Source: Gammaproteobacteria bacterium
Lineage (GTDB): Bacteria; Pseudomonadota; Gammaproteobacteria; Xanthomonadales; SZUA-36
Assembly: GCA_021772915.1 (NCBI GenBank)
Contig: JAJFLB010000014.1
Span: 1 to 64,000, forward strand
Direction of reading: 5' to 3'
DNA length: 64,000 nt
Positions within the stretch are counted from its first letter, which is position 1. Each line of letters begins with the position of its first letter. Positions 63,891 to 64,000 of this stretch are shown piece by piece. Both the position numbers and the translations under genes were made by a program. The notes beneath the pieces were generated by a model. The model was given only the letters and a program-made list of their open reading frames with translations. It was not told the origin of the DNA and did not search any database.

Positions 63891-64000
63891 TAGTTTAAAG
63901 TCCCTGTCATAATACCTCGTGTTACCAATATGACCATGAAACCAGGACGGCCTCATCAGTAACAACAATTCCATAGCCCGGAAGCATACCCTCATTACGT

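Overview
The window looks like chromosomal DNA of a free-living gammaproteobacterium. Three things point there: the core gene order smpB / ratA-ratB / bamE / fur / recN / grpE-dnaK-dnaJ-dapB-carA-carB-greA, a one-piece tmRNA with the tag ANDDNYALAA, and the prfB-lysS, rsgA/orn and ppsA/ppsR pairings. I cannot name the genus from sequence alone. Most genes are housekeeping. The accessory signal sits at the left edge, in the pilus operon, in the intergenic repeats and at the right end.

Left part (1-8.4 kb). ssrA (minus strand) has its 3' end and terminator duplicated as a 69-bp direct repeat, as at integration sites. A six-gene minor-pilin operon follows (pilE-like, fimT, pilV, pilW, pilX and a 625-residue unknown protein where PilY1 is usually found). 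Then come smpB, the ratA-ratB pair, a BamE lipoprotein carrying an extra SPOR domain, and fur.

Centre left (8.4-26 kb). recN is divergent from grpE. grpE and dnaK each have a clear sigma-32 heat-shock promoter. A SAM-I riboswitch and metB lie between dnaK and dnaJ. dnaJ-dapB, carA-carB and greA-recJ follow, and then prfB, which has an intact programmed +1 frameshift, and lysS. A repeat-rich 347-bp gap follows.

Centre (26-52 kb). On the minus strand: xanthine dehydrogenase xdhA-xdhB, a two-RCK potassium channel with its small membrane partner, an M16 protease, a CsiV-like protein and mfd, an NhaC antiporter, a large DUF349 protein and dusB, a TraB-family protein, a small secreted protein, and rsgA. 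On the plus strand are an omega-amidase-like hydrolase (near xdh) and orn. ppsA and its regulator ppsR are divergent.

Right part (52-64 kb). A secreted M20 peptidase, a Sel1-repeat protein, a repeat duplication, tRNA-Ala(GGC) and tRNA-Glu(UUC), a DUF1249 protein, and a TauE-like exporter. Molybdenum cofactor genes follow (moaA-moaD-moaE plus a SufU-like scaffold, opposed by moeB-moaC), then a type 2 adenine deaminase, a secreted trypsin-like protease, a SRAP protein, and a 183-bp MITE-like element. Molybdopterin synthesis, xanthine dehydrogenase and adenine deaminase together suggest purine salvage or catabolism (adenine to hypoxanthine to xanthine to urate).

A family of short palindromes with a GTAG head, a REP of the kind mobilised by RAYT transposases, recurs at least 14 times between genes, usually in inverted pairs. 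Several copies contain stop codons, and one supplies the first codons of mfd. Candidates for undescribed biology are the Asp/Ser/Cys-rich pilus-operon protein, the BamE-SPOR fusion, the SufU-like gene inside the moa operon, and the MITE.
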